Shown here piece after piece: positions 32,162 to 43,779 of a stretch of 64,000 nt of DNA (the stretch's first letter is position 1; each line of letters opens with the position of its first letter). The stretch spans positions 8,254,209-8,318,208 of the forward strand of contig NC_049911.1 in the NCBI RefSeq assembly GCF_001411555.2. The letters are read 5' to 3'. The stretch is from Juglans regia. Its lineage: Eukaryota > Streptophyta > Magnoliopsida > Fagales > Juglandaceae. Made by a program: the position numbers and the translations under genes. The notes under the pieces are model-generated. The model had not been told where the DNA came from and did not search any database. It saw only the letters and a program-made list of their open reading frames with translations.

Positions 32162-34570
32162 ATGGCCTCCGAAACATCTGTTCAACCCAATGTTTTTGGC
32201 GGGGGCTCCGCTGATACTGGGCAGCTAATTTTAGGCAACGGGTGGAGTTCGACTACCAACAAACCGACGCTAGCCTCCTTAGCCCTCACCTACTAAGTAC
32301 CAGAGTCTGCTTCCATCGAAGTTCCTGGCTCCGATGAAGGCGTCGTCGATGCAGAGGGCCATTCCACTAAGGGTGACCCTATGCCCTTCCATGTTTGCAT
32401 GTGGCTTGAGACTATTATTCCCTCGTACTGTTCATGACTTTCTGGATCGCCTTGGCTTGGCCCCTTCCCAACTACACCCGAATCCCTGGAGATTACTGAT
32501 GTGTTGCAGCATTATCTTGCGGCGGGCTTTGTTAGAATCCTTCCCAGATGACGCGAACCTTACTAGTCATGAGTTTCTTCTTGCCCATAGGGTACTACAT
32601 TTAAAGGAGAATGTATGCAGCTTCAAGGCATCCCATGCTCTAGTCACCTTGGAGCCGTGATACCGCAAAATGAAAGATTGGTCCCACAAATTCTTCTTCT
32701 CATCTGGTCGTGGATGAGAGTTTCCGGTAGGCCAGGTGAACAGCCGAGAGTTTCCAAAACGGACAGACTGGGGAAAAGTTCCGAAAGACAAGGTTGTGCA
32801 TCTGACAGCCACCCCTTACGAAGTGAAGCGCATTGCGGTGGTGCGAGAATGGGTGCAGAACCATCCCGACAGTATTTTTTCCGAGATCCTCTTTTTCGAG
32901 GAGAGTTTGAGGAGCTCTCTGCCTCCCTTGGGACACCTTCCCTCTGATGATAGGTCGGTTGCTATGCGGCCCCAAGTTGCTCAGCTTTAGAAGCCTTCCT
33001 CGGACCTTCCTCTATGTGATAAAGGGAAGAAAGTTCATCGAGAGAGTGTTCGAGCAGAGGATAGGCCCCTTCCCAGGGTACAAGACCCCTTAACGTGGGA
33101 CCGGCTACCTTGGAGGCTAGCCATCCCATTACAGCGGCAGTTCCAACTCCAGTTACGGCAGGCGAGCTGGCGAGCAGTCTTCCTGTGGCGCCTCTTCCGG
33201 TGGTAACTATTGAGGCATCCGAGGGTGACGTCGAGATGGACGCCCTCCTCCAAAGTATTTTTGCAGCTACCACTCCTGATGAGGGACAACATTCTTCTTC
33301 ATGGATCTCTCCTCCTTCTTCGTCTCGTTCAGTCATCAGGAGTCACTCTCTTGAGGCGGCTGATGAAGGGGTGGAGGCTACTTCTAGCAACCGTGCGGAG
33401 GTAGAGGGTAGGTCTCCTCCAAACATTGCAATCCTCGAGGCTTTGAAGAGTCTCGATGCGGATTCTCTTGTTCAAGCCGCACTCCCAGAGAGGGGGAGTT
33501 CATTTGTGCATATTCCAGCTGACGATGGTCCGAGGAGTCCAGCCATCGACCCACTCTTCCAGGTGGAGTTCCACAAAGGTGACAGCTCCATAGGTGATAT
33601 AGCCGGTGAGGGTCCGCATGATGAACCACTCACCCAGGCCGAGTATCCAGTGGGGGACGACTCTCTTCCGGATGTTGTGATAGACCCCCCGTCTGGGGGG
33701 TTTGAGCGGGGACACGCCTGCTCCCCCTGAAGTCTTGCGGAATTGCCTGAGTTTGCAGATCATGCGGGGGCCCTTCCTTCCCTATCCCAGCTAGCCATGG
33801 AGGGGAGCCAAGAGGAAACCATTGGTCGAGTTGTTGAATGCTTGTTGGGTTTTTTCCAAGAGGTTTGATAGTCTCTTTCCTGCTTTCCACTTTTTTTTTT
33901 CTTTCCATTTTTCTTAGTCTTTCCTTTATGTTGCCAGGGTACTTCTCAACTTGTGGCTTTCATCGTGGATGATCAGGAGGCCATCGTTCAGTGGAGCTTG
34001 GACCGTACTCGCGGTGAAAAAGAGGAGAGGGAACAGTTGAAGTGCGAACTCGAGAGGACGAGACTCGACCTATCGGACGAGCACAACAGAGCAAAGAAGC
34101 TGGAGCGTCGTCAAAGGAAACACAAGTAGAAGTGGGAAGAGAAGAAAACCTGATTGGGGTGGCTTAACCAAAGTCTACAGGGCGACTTATCTCGAGCATG
34201 GGAGGAGAAGGACTGGTTGGAGCAATTGAACCAAAGTCTTCAAGATGCCTCCCTCTCCCTACAAGGGCAGTTGAGGTGGTTCCTGAAACTTCATGACGAG
34301 GTGTGGGGTCATTGAGGGCCGCAAGTAAATGCAGGCATTCCTTCTATAGAGTCTGGAGCTGTGTTCAAGATCTTTCACCAAGTACCTTCAGCGGCTTGTG
34401 CTTGTCAAAATTCCCACCGATGAGGCATCCTTTCAAACCAACCATGACCTGCAAAGGAAAGAGATGTCGGATGCTTTCCCTGGTCTAGTCGCACCTGCGC
34501 CGGCATTTGTGGAGCAGGCCAACCTTGCTTCTGTGGTCGCTGAGACCAATGCTCCTAGCGCCCAGGCTTA
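32162..34570 (+). pseudogene. Antisense ORF of the Tat-like element, broken
   Basis: Starts at ATG 32162 (MASETSVQPN) and continues through several frames. 32334-32660 contains FPRTVHDFLDRLGLAPSQLH and PNPWRLL; 32736-32990 contains REFPKRTDWGKVPKD; 33095-33730 is an acidic, Ser/Pro-rich segment; about 33940-34300 is a charged, coiled-coil-like stretch (ELERTRLDLSDEHNRAKKLE). This layout (a globular N-terminal block with a WRLL motif, low-complexity middle and coiled coil) is that of a protein type often annotated in plants as a putative transposon or gag-like protein. It runs opposite to the element's gag/protease and close to the 3' LTR. Frame changes and stops make it a pseudogene. Function of such antisense ORFs is unknown. 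Confidence 0.65.
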
Positions 34571-35760
34571 AAGACTTTATTTGTTTCGCTATACTCTCTC
34601 CTTTGTTTTTACACATGTATCCACATTTTGTCGCTCAGAGGCTTGTATATATATACATACTGACTAATGCAATATCTTATTTGTCATGTCTCGCATTTAC
34701 CTATTTTTCCTTTCTTCTTTTTATTTTTGGGTGGCCGACCTAGGGGACCATGGTGAAGGGGTTCATAGAGCTCCTACCTACCCTGCTAGCCAGTCATGCT
34801 GCCCTTGCTTATCCTCTATGGATAGTCACTCTCGGAATATGGCCATCATTTTAATTTTTATTTGAGCGGCCGTGCCCGGTCATGCCATTGAAGTTTCTTG
34901 GCCCACCCCACTGGCGTCTGGTTTAACCTTTCCGACCCCGCTAGTTGTTTAGCCTTTTGTTCATGTCTCTAATACTGGTTTCCTTCGGTCTTTTTTCTTT
35001 TTCTTTTTCTCTTTCCTTTTCTATTTCTTTTGCGCTCTGTGCAAGCTTCTGGGTTCTGAAAGCGACCACGGATTGTTAGGCTGACCTGCCTTGTTAACTA
35101 TTTAGCACCATTAGGCTGGGTAATGGCTAAAGGCCCAGCAGGCTCTAAGTAATGGGAATAAATCCCTTATAGTTACCTTGTTAATTCTTTCCAGACGAGT
35201 CCGAAAAAAATTCTTCTTATCTCCTTCGGCCATATGCCCTATCAAGTTCTCGGCCTGCCTAGTCACATGTTGAGTGACCGTTCACATTTTGCATACGTGG
35301 CAACACAATGCCAGTTACATTTCTGCATTAAATGGAGCCCCTTCGATTTTTGCATCATGGCTTCATTTTCAGTGGCATTAATTATGCACATCGTATTAAT
35401 AGATATGCTCTGCAGCGATTGCGATAATCAAGGGATTACGGTTCTCTGGGAGGGCACGTGGTGATTCGTGGAGTTATGGTGCCCCGGGAGGCTAAACGTC
35501 AACCCCATCTCTATATAAGGACCCTTCTCTATGTTAGGAAATCCATTATACTCACTTCTGTCTTTTCTCTTTTATTTTGCGACTCTTACTTTACTACTTG
35601 AGTTCTCAGTTCTTTTGTTTTCCTTTGCTCTCCTTCTGAAATTCCTTTGCATTTTCTTCTATTTGCTCCGAAAAAGTCTTTACACCCTAGTGGGCGACAG
35701 GTCCTTTGGTGGCACTCAGGCCACTGCTGGCAATGGTGGTCTGAGCGCCAGAGGGTGGAA
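34571..35760. other. Element interior with an LTR-end-like remnant and a promoter-like module
   Basis: 35155-35200 (ATCCCTTATAGTTACC then TTAATTCTTTCCAGAC) closely resembles the LTR-to-interior junction at 31715-31760, and the 40 bp before it also match LTR sequence. At about 35510-35520 there is a TCTATATAAGGACC box on the plus strand followed by a pyrimidine-rich leader. No intact gene. Confidence 0.45.
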
Positions 35761-36394
35761 CCGCCAATTAGGGGTGTCAAATCGTGTTAACGGGGTCGTG
35801 TTCGTGTCGTGTCAGAGTATATATATTACAGTTAATGGGTCAACACGAACACGACCTGTTAAGGGTTTCGTGTCAAAATTCTAAACACGACACGACACGA
35901 CCCGTTATGACACATTAGGAAATAAATTGACACGACACGATCCGACCCGTTTCAACCCGTTTACATTAATGGATTGAACTGACACGATATGACACAATCC
36001 GAAACGACCCGTTTTATCCCATTATAAATTTTAAATATAAATAATATCTAAAAAAAAAAAAACTACAAGTCTAAAGACTAAAATTACAATCCAAACAAAT
36101 ATCCACACACATTGTAACAATATATTAAAATTACATCTCAAATATGATAAACAAAACACACATAGTAAATATATTAATATTACAATCCCAAATATAATAA
36201 AAATTAAAAACACAAATCTAAACAAATCTAGAAGATGAAGAATGAGGTGGAGCGTCCTCCAAGCCCTTGTCCTTGTTGTTCTCCAACTCCATTACATATT
36301 CAGTTAACTTGTCCAATTTAACTTCTTCTTGTATTTCTATTAAAAAAAAGACATCAGTAAAGTTTTATATTATTGAAAAATTACAGTCATTTAT

Positions 36395-38448
36395 TTAATA
36401 AAATACTATAATATTACCTTGCTCTTCACCATATAACCAATCTCTAGTGCAAACTAATACTTCAACAATATCTGCTTTTAGTGCACTTCTAAACTGATCA
36501 ATGATACGCCCACCAACACTAAAAGTAGATTCAGATGCAACTGTAGAAACTGGAATACTCAAAATGTCACGAGCCATACGAGCAAGATCAGGATAACGAA
36601 ATTCATTTCCTTTCCAAAAGGAAAGAATATCAATCTTTGCATTTCTTTCTGCCCTAGGTTCATCCAAGTAAAGATCCAATTGACTTTTTTTCATATAGCC
36701 AGAAAGTTCATCAGGTCTAAATGTATCAAATTCCTGTATACAAAAAACAAATAAAAATATTTTCAAGCCAATATGTGATATGAAACAACAATATAATATA
36801 TCATCATTAAACAAAAAAACTTATTTGATATTACCTCCAATAAAAAATTATCATATGAAGACTGACTTTCCTCTCTAATAACAGTGCTATCAGAAGTCGT
36901 GGTAGAACATGTCATTGTAGGAGCACTAGAAGAACCATATTCCATGAAAAGAGATGACATTTTGCTCCGAACATTCATATACTCTAGAACATTCTCCATA
37001 AAGTTTTTTATAAGAAAAATCAACAAAATGAAGCTTGTATCGAGGATCCAATATAACTGCTATAGCCAACAACACATTGAACTCGGACCAATATTTCTCA
37101 AACTTAGCAAGCATTTTACAACACATTCTCTTCATGTAGTCATCTTCACCCTCAGAGTGCCTCTTTAATGTAAAATAAATCGAAAACACTGATGGAAAGT
37201 AGAGATTGGCTGTAGGGTATTTAATCCCAGAAAAATTACAGGTGTCTCTATAAAAAACTCTCAATAAATCGTTAATTTTCTGTACTCTTTCCCACTCAGA
37301 TATTGATGGAAAATGCTTAAAATTGGAATCAGTCAACTCCAAATGAGTAAAGGCACGGCGATAGAAAAGAGCACTCTCAAGCATAAGATAAGTAGAATTA
37401 CATCTAGTGGGACATCCTGTCTCAACCCTTTCTTGCTATCCAAAGACATTTGATTTGTTGAATCCATAAATTTTACTTTCCTTGTTTGTGATCCTTTGAC
37501 ATACTTGATACTTTCACGAACTTTTTGGATAGCAACATCAATCTCTTTTAATCCATCTTGTACTACTAAATTCAGAATATGAGCACAACAACGAAGATGA
37601 AAGAACTCACCATCACAAAGAAGAGCTTCCTTAATATTCAATTGAGTTTTTAACAACTCTACTGAAACATCATTAGAAGAAGCATTGTCTAAAGTCAATG
37701 AAAAAATCTTGTGTTGAATTCCCCACTCACATAGCAAATTATAAATTTTTTCAGACAAAGATATGCCATTATGTGGTGGTGGCATAAAAGAAAAGTTCAA
37801 AACTCTTTTCTGCAGAACCCAATTCTTATCCAGAAAATGTGTTGTAATGTACATATAACCATCAGTGGTTATAGAAGTCCATAAGTCAGATGTTAGACTA
37901 ATTCTACCAGGAGAATCATTTAACATGCATTTAATCCTTTTTTTTTCTCGATGATACATCTTAACCAAATCAGCATTGGCAGTATTCCTAGAAATAATTG
38001 GAACATCTGGACGTAAATATTGTAATAAAGATCTCACCCCCGAATATTCAACAAACCGAAAAGGCAATCCATGCTTCACAATAGTAGATACCAAAATTTC
38101 TCTATATTGTTCAGTGTCAAATTTATGAGTGCTTACCGAAATATTTCCACTATTTTGTGATAACATCATCTGACCAATATCTCGTGAACTTCTCCTAGGG
38201 AATGTCTCAATGTGACGCCTCATATTGCCGGTTCCATATTTGCTTGCTGCCATATAAATAACTCCACACATCTTACACTTGGCTCGTGGTTTGCCATCAT
38301 TGTTCTCAGAATCAGGAACCATTACAAAAAAAGCCCACACGTTTAACTGTTTCCTTCTTTTTGTTTTAACTTCCTCATTTTGAATACTTTCTGAGTCAAA
38401 CGGGTCCAAATCAATCATCTCATCATTTTCACTTGCTGCTGAACTCAT
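36395..38448 (-). pseudogene. hAT transposase (BED finger, RICESLEEPER-like), frameshifted
   Basis: Frames 38448 down to about 37412, about 37410 to 36835, and 36733 to 36395 together cover a plant hAT transposase. The first begins MSSAASENDE and has a BED-type zinc finger with Cys58, Cys61 and His79. The residue where a fourth ligand is expected is Phe83 (HIETF rather than HIETC). LTSDLWTS and SLTLDNASSND carry catalytic-core aspartates. Around 37412 one base appears missing in the PTRWNSTY-type region, shifting the frame. An intron at 36734-36834 has good borders. The final exon holds the C-terminal dimerisation block (STVASESTFSVGGRI). The frameshift and altered finger suggest it is no longer active, though recent enough to read clearly. 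Confidence 0.9.
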
Positions 38449-39251
38449 CTGACAACAAACAACAAGAACAAATGTAAGAGTATGACATTAATTGTAAGGG
38501 ACCAATTTACGCGTAAAAAACGAAAGCAGCAATCGTGTAGATTATTTGCCCGATTTTACAATTAATTACAAAATTTATTACGAGATTGATATATATATAT
38601 ATATATATATCTTCTAGAATTCTTGATTAAGATCATCTAGAGTATGCCCGATTGAGTAGGAGAAAGATAGACTCGTAATACAATCGTGTAGATTACATTT
38701 CAAGAGACTTTGGGTAAAATAAAATAAATGAACTCTTTAACTGAATTTATTAGAGTTTTAGTTGAGTTAATGACAATAGTAAATCATGACTTACCTAAGT
38801 TACCTTCAATAATTTTTGTATTTTAATTTTTTTTTCTTGTTTTATTTTTCTCCACTTTGGGATGACATATGTCACATACACACCAAATTTATTAAATTTT
38901 CTCCGCCATCTATTCATGTAGCAATATATAATCATCTATTCTTGGATCCAAATTTAATAATTTATTCTTGTTAGGAAGAATTCTCCGTCATCTCAACAAA
39001 CCACAACAAAGCTGAAAAATGCTAATACAATCAATCTTCGATGTTCAAAACAGGATTACTATAATTCCAAACTGTTCTAAAAAAAATCAACCTTTCCCTC
39101 AAATGAGTTCCTTAACTTCCTTCTCTCTTTTAAACTGGCCAGTGAAATAATTAAATCAACCTTTCCCTCAATTAAACCTGCCAGTGAAATAATTATTCAT
39201 GATCTGCGCTTAATCCCAAATACAATTATATACAGAAGAACATTACGATTT

Positions 39252-39490
39252 TACATACAGAAGAAGCATAAAAAATTCAATCGGGAATCATGGGTGTTAC
39301 GGGCCTGTTTGGATGCCGAGAAAATCTATAGAACAACTGTACAATTACATACAGAAGAAGCATAAATAATTCAATCGCTCATCATGGGTGTTACGGGCCT
39401 GTTTGGATGCCGAGAAAAAGTATAGAACAACTAGAAATCATGGTTGTTACGGGTTACCCCTGTTTGGATGCCGAGAAAAACTATAGAAAG
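39252..39490. repeat. Tandem repeat inside the hAT element
   Basis: Three copies of a block containing GGGCCTGTTTGGATGCCGAG, preceded by ATCATGG(G/T)TGTTACGGG. The first two units also share ACATACAGAAGAAGCATAAA. The third copy is partly rearranged. Confidence 0.75.
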
Positions 39491-40128
39491 TTTGTACAAC
39501 ACATTTAACAACTCGAAAATCACATTTTCTTACAGTGGAAGGCGCGGTGTGGGCGACGGGGCGCTGGCGGCGGCAAATGCGAATCCGTGGTTGAAATCTT
39601 TATGGGCGACTCGGCGTCACCGTGAAACTAGAGGGGGGCGGCGTCACCGTGAGGCGCGAAGACTAAAGCAAACTGGAGTGGAGGGCCTGTAGGCGACGCG
39701 ACGTCACCTTGAAGATGAGTGGAGAGGCGAGCCAGGAGGGCGGCGTCGTCGTCGCGAGGAGCCGAGGAGTTCGACCTTCGGATCGCGTTTCTGAAGAAGG
39801 CAGAACGACGAAACACGAAAGTTCGAAACAGGGGGGGGCTGAATCGGGCTGATTGAGTTAGGGTTTTTTTTTTAATTAGTTTTTATACTTTTAGTTATAG
39901 CCTTTAGGTTATAAGGGTAAATGGTATAAGGGTAATTTTAACTTTCTTAACGGGTCATAACGGGTTATAACGGGTTGACCCGTTAGTGACCCGTTAAGGT
40001 ATCGTGTCTTAACGGGTCAACCCGTTTTGACCCGAACCCGTTAAGCCTAAACCCTAACCCGCTTTTATCGTGTCGTGTTCGTGTTGGGTTAACGGGTCGT
40101 GTCACATATTGCCACCCCTACCGCCAAT

Positions 40129-40850
40129 GTTTTGTTGTTGGGGACACAGACTCCTTATTTTCGTTCTTGCCCTTTTGCTTATTGTGCCTCACTCGTTCTC
40201 GTCCTTTTTCTTATAGGGCTCGACTTCGAAGCCATTCTATGCAACTCGCAGCCTACACGGAACTCATTGCCTGCTTGGTTGCTATGGCAAATGGCTCGGC
40301 AGCCGTGGTGATTGTCGCTATCTAAAGCACCACAGCTGCAGACCCCAAACTCATTTTGGTTTCCTTGGGTCCTAGAACAGTGAGGTCTTCTAAATCTTTC
40401 AGATTATCCCTAGCCATTTTATGGTCTAGGTCTAGGGTCAGGCACCAGAACATATTTTGTTGAATATATAAGCTTAATGGTGTAACTTGCTCCTTGTAGT
40501 TATGCGACTTCATGCAGCTTTATGATATAATTTGTTCCTTGTAGCTTTGTTAATTTATTATGTAACTTGTTGCTTATAGTTTTGTGACTTTGTGATGTAA
40601 CATGTTCCTCGTAATCCTGCATAATTAATAAAATGATTTTTTTTATTCGACTGTACAGTTTTCGCATTTTTCTCGCTGTACTTGTTTTTTTTTTTTTTTT
40701 TTTGCTTTGTTCCATGCTTACTGCCTTCCTCTGCATGTCATTATTGCTCTTGCTTGTTGATGCTTGTGTGGCCTTTGTGCAGGACTTTACTTCCCTGCTA
40801 GAGATTCTTCTCACTTCGGGTAGTCGTAAAACTAAAACCCGCACTCCATT
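40129..40850. other. Tat-like element interior right of the hAT
   Basis: No gene. Contains several TGTAACTTGTTCCTTGTAG-like repeats at about 40480-40615 and a T-tract at about 40686-40703. Confidence 0.45.
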
Positions 40851-43640
40851 GGGAAGAGGTCAAGCTACCTCAAATTAGCCCGCCCCTTTTGGTTCCCCAA
40901 TGAGGTAACTTCTTTGTACTACCATTGGGGCAGTCCACTTTTTCGCTGTGATAGGAGTTGGGATAAATTCTTCAGGCTGCCTCGAAGGCAAGACCCGCTT
41001 TGCTCTACGAGAGGAATAAGGCCGCCTTTAGGCCAGCCTTTCCCTGTTGGGTCCCACAATGAGATAAGTCGTTCGGACAGTCTGTTACTAGACCCACTTC
41101 CACTCGTTGACATCATAGGAAAATGTAACATTTTGGGTCAGGCTGGTGCTAGATGATAAGTGTGATTTTTATTACTCTTTTATTTATGAAAAGTGTCAGT
41201 TTTTGTTCAATTCTATTGATTTTATTTTATTTCTATATTTTTTTTTTATTTTCTTGGATTTGAAGGAATGAGAAGATTTAGTGCGAAAGGAAAGCATTTT
41301 GGTACAAAAAAAAAAGACTACAGATCTAGACCGATGAGAAGCAGCAAGATCTAAAGAGAGCCAAGGAGATTTAGGTGAGGAAACTGACGAGCAGAAGGCG
41401 CAACCAGAAGGCGCGACTAGAATTCGCGATCAGAATTGGCCACAAGAGTTAGACGATAAGCTAGATATTTTACCTTCTGGGCGAGAAGACTTGGCGCAAG
41501 GCTCCGGGCCACTAAATTGGGCGACCAGTCTAAACGACCAACTTAAAGGACCAACCTAAACGACATCATGGACAACAACTAGTAAAGGCGAGCAGATTTA
41601 CCGCTCGGAAGGTTAGCGAGAGGGTTCTATCATCCCGGTCAAGAGTCTTTTCTCTCAGTAGGCGAGGAGATCAGTTATATTCAGGGCAAACGACATCTAC
41701 CCAGTGGGACCCTTTCGAGTTCCGCAATCAATCTGCTGACCACAAAATCCTCCCAAACTCCGTAAATCAAGCCACTTATTACTGAATCTTCTATTTTAGA
41801 TAATTTCGTTATTTTTGGGATAATTTCTTTTATGTTAACTTTTATCTTTAGAAACTATTTTTCAGATCTTTAGGTTAGATTGTACCAGCATTTATTTTGT
41901 TTCCAGATTTGAATTTTGACATCTATTTAATCTTGTCTTGTGGGATGAATAGAGAGTCTGAATTTTAGAATTCAATGGTCCAGAGTTTATCATTTAACTT
42001 TCTTTCAAAGAGGCGGATCTGGAGGGTAGATGCGAGAGTCGCATGTTTCATCAATCGACTCCAACGAATAACACTAATTTTATTATTTTTCTTTTCAATT
42101 TCATTATGAACTAATTTTATTTTCTAGAGTTTTGATGTAGTCTAGCATTGAACACACAATTTATATTTTAAGTTATCGTATTTTCAGTATTTTCCTGATT
42201 GAGTATTTATTCCTTATTTTTAATGCTTGCAATTTTCTAACTAATATTGTTCGATCTATTAAATCGCAATGAGACCGAGAGGTGATTTCTAATTAAAACT
42301 CTAGGATCAAGCACCATTAGTTGAGCAAAAGTAGATATACTTTATCGTGATTAGTGTGATTTTAAAAAAAAAATCAAAGAACTTAATGAGTCTCCAATTA
42401 ATTAAATCCACATAGAGATATGGAGTTATTAGTTGGAAATATTTTTGATATTGTTCGAAAGAAAATATTGAATAGTTAAGAAATTTTTATCATTAACTTG
42501 GGATAATTGGAATTCTATAACAAGGAAGAATAAATTGTGTGGGATTTTTTAGGTGAAATCAAACGCTCTAGATCTATTCTTATTATCTTTAAAATCTTAA
42601 CTTTAATGATATTTTCTTCAGTTTAATTTAGATAGTCTATTCTTCAAATTTCAGTTTTCCAAATAGTAATTAATTTTATAAATTTCAGTACTCAATAGCA
42701 TAATTAATCCATGTGGGTTCGACATCCGTTTTCTTTAAAAAAATTTTACTACTTGTTACAATTATGTGCACTTGCAGATATTTTTATGCAAACATTAGAC
42801 CCACTCTTCGCTCGTAGTGGAGGTCGGGATAAGTTTTCGAGTTGCCGTAAGGGCCAAACCCGCTCTCCTCCTCGGGGGCGACAAGGTAACATTTTAGGCC
42901 AATATTTCCCCTTGTATCCCTTAGGAAGGTAAGTTACTCGGGCAGTTTGTCATTGTAGCCACTCCCGCCTGTTGACACTTACGAGGAATGTATAGTTTCT
43001 GATTTTGGGTAGCTGAGGACTAACACGCACTCCGTCGCGAGAGGGACAAGGCAACTTTAAGGCCTACATTTCCCTGTGGTATCTTGTAGGGAGGTTAGTT
43101 CAGACAACGAGTTGGCTGACCACTCTCCACCATGATAGGAGCCAGGGTAAGCTCTTCGGGCAGCCTTGAAGGCAGGACCCGCTCTCCTCTGCGGGAGGGA
43201 TAAGGCCGCCTTTAGGCCAGCCTTTCCCTGTTGAGTCTCGAGTTGTTCGAATAGTCTGTCACTAGACCCGCTCCCCCTCGTTGATATCACAGGAAATGTA
43301 AGTGTTGGTCAGGCTGGTGCTGATCTCACTCTTCGTTGCGGCAGAGGTCGGGGTAATTTATTCTAGGGGGGGCATGAGGCCGATTCCGCTTTCCTCTACA
43401 GGAGGGATAAGGCCACCCTTGGGCTAACCTTTCCCTATAGTGTCCCGCAGGGAGGTGATTTTGGGTAGTTTGTGACTAAACCCGCACCCGCCTATTGATG
43501 TCTACAAGGAAGGTAAATTTTCATCTTCGGGCCGCCAAAGGCTGACCCGCCCTCCGCCATAGGGGGGATAAGGCAACCCTTAGGCCTAACTTTCCCTATG
43601 GTGCCCCGTGGGGAGGTAATCCGTTGATGATCTTGTTGCC
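40850..43640. repeat. 150-235 bp degenerate tandem repeats of the Tat-like element
   Basis: The block GATAAGGCCGCCTTTAGGCC followed by AGCCTTTCCCTGT recurs at about 41016, 42874, 43046, 43198, 43404 and 43567, each preceded by GACCCGC-type and followed by GGGAGGT-type words. Allowing for the 1.64-kb insertion at 41154-42794 the spacing is about 150-235 bp. Non-coding. Confidence 0.8.
41154..42794 (+). repeat. Lone LTR nested in the tandem repeats (1.64 kb)
   Basis: Starts TGATAAGTGTG and ends TTTTTATGCAAACA. Flanks CTAGA and TTAGA match at 4 of 5 bases. It splits one tandem-repeat unit cleanly. The end region (CCATGTGGGTTCGACATCC, TGTGCACTTGCA) is of the style seen at 3' ends of long Gypsy LTRs. 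No coding sequence. Confidence 0.7.
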
Positions 43641-43779
43641 GTAGATTTCGTTAGCCGCGCTTTTTATTGTTGGTGCCTTACTGGTAATATAAAAACGTGA
43701 AGTAGACGGAGGTGTCCGGCCTATTCTATTTTGTTGGTGTTGTCCGAGGCGGGCACCCCAGCTTCTACTTTAACTCCTG

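Larger units (their letters stand above)
35769..40120 (-). mobile_element. hAT DNA transposon, 4.35 kb, inserted in the Tat-like element
   Basis: Perfect 8-bp target duplication CCGCCAAT at 35761-35768 and 40121-40128. Ends are TAGGGGTGTCAAATCGTG and, reverse-complemented, TAGGGGTGGCAATATGTG, giving short terminal inverted repeats of hAT type. Subterminal zones (35785-36020 and 39945-40105) are packed with CGTGTCGTG, GACACGAC and AACGGGT words, as expected of transposase-binding repeats. The interior encodes a hAT transposase on the minus strand. Confidence 0.95.

Noticed and set aside
32048..33908. Many overlapping frames on the minus strand in the antisense-ORF region
   Set aside because: GC-rich DNA yields open shadow frames. 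Only the plus-strand frames carry the family-like motifs.
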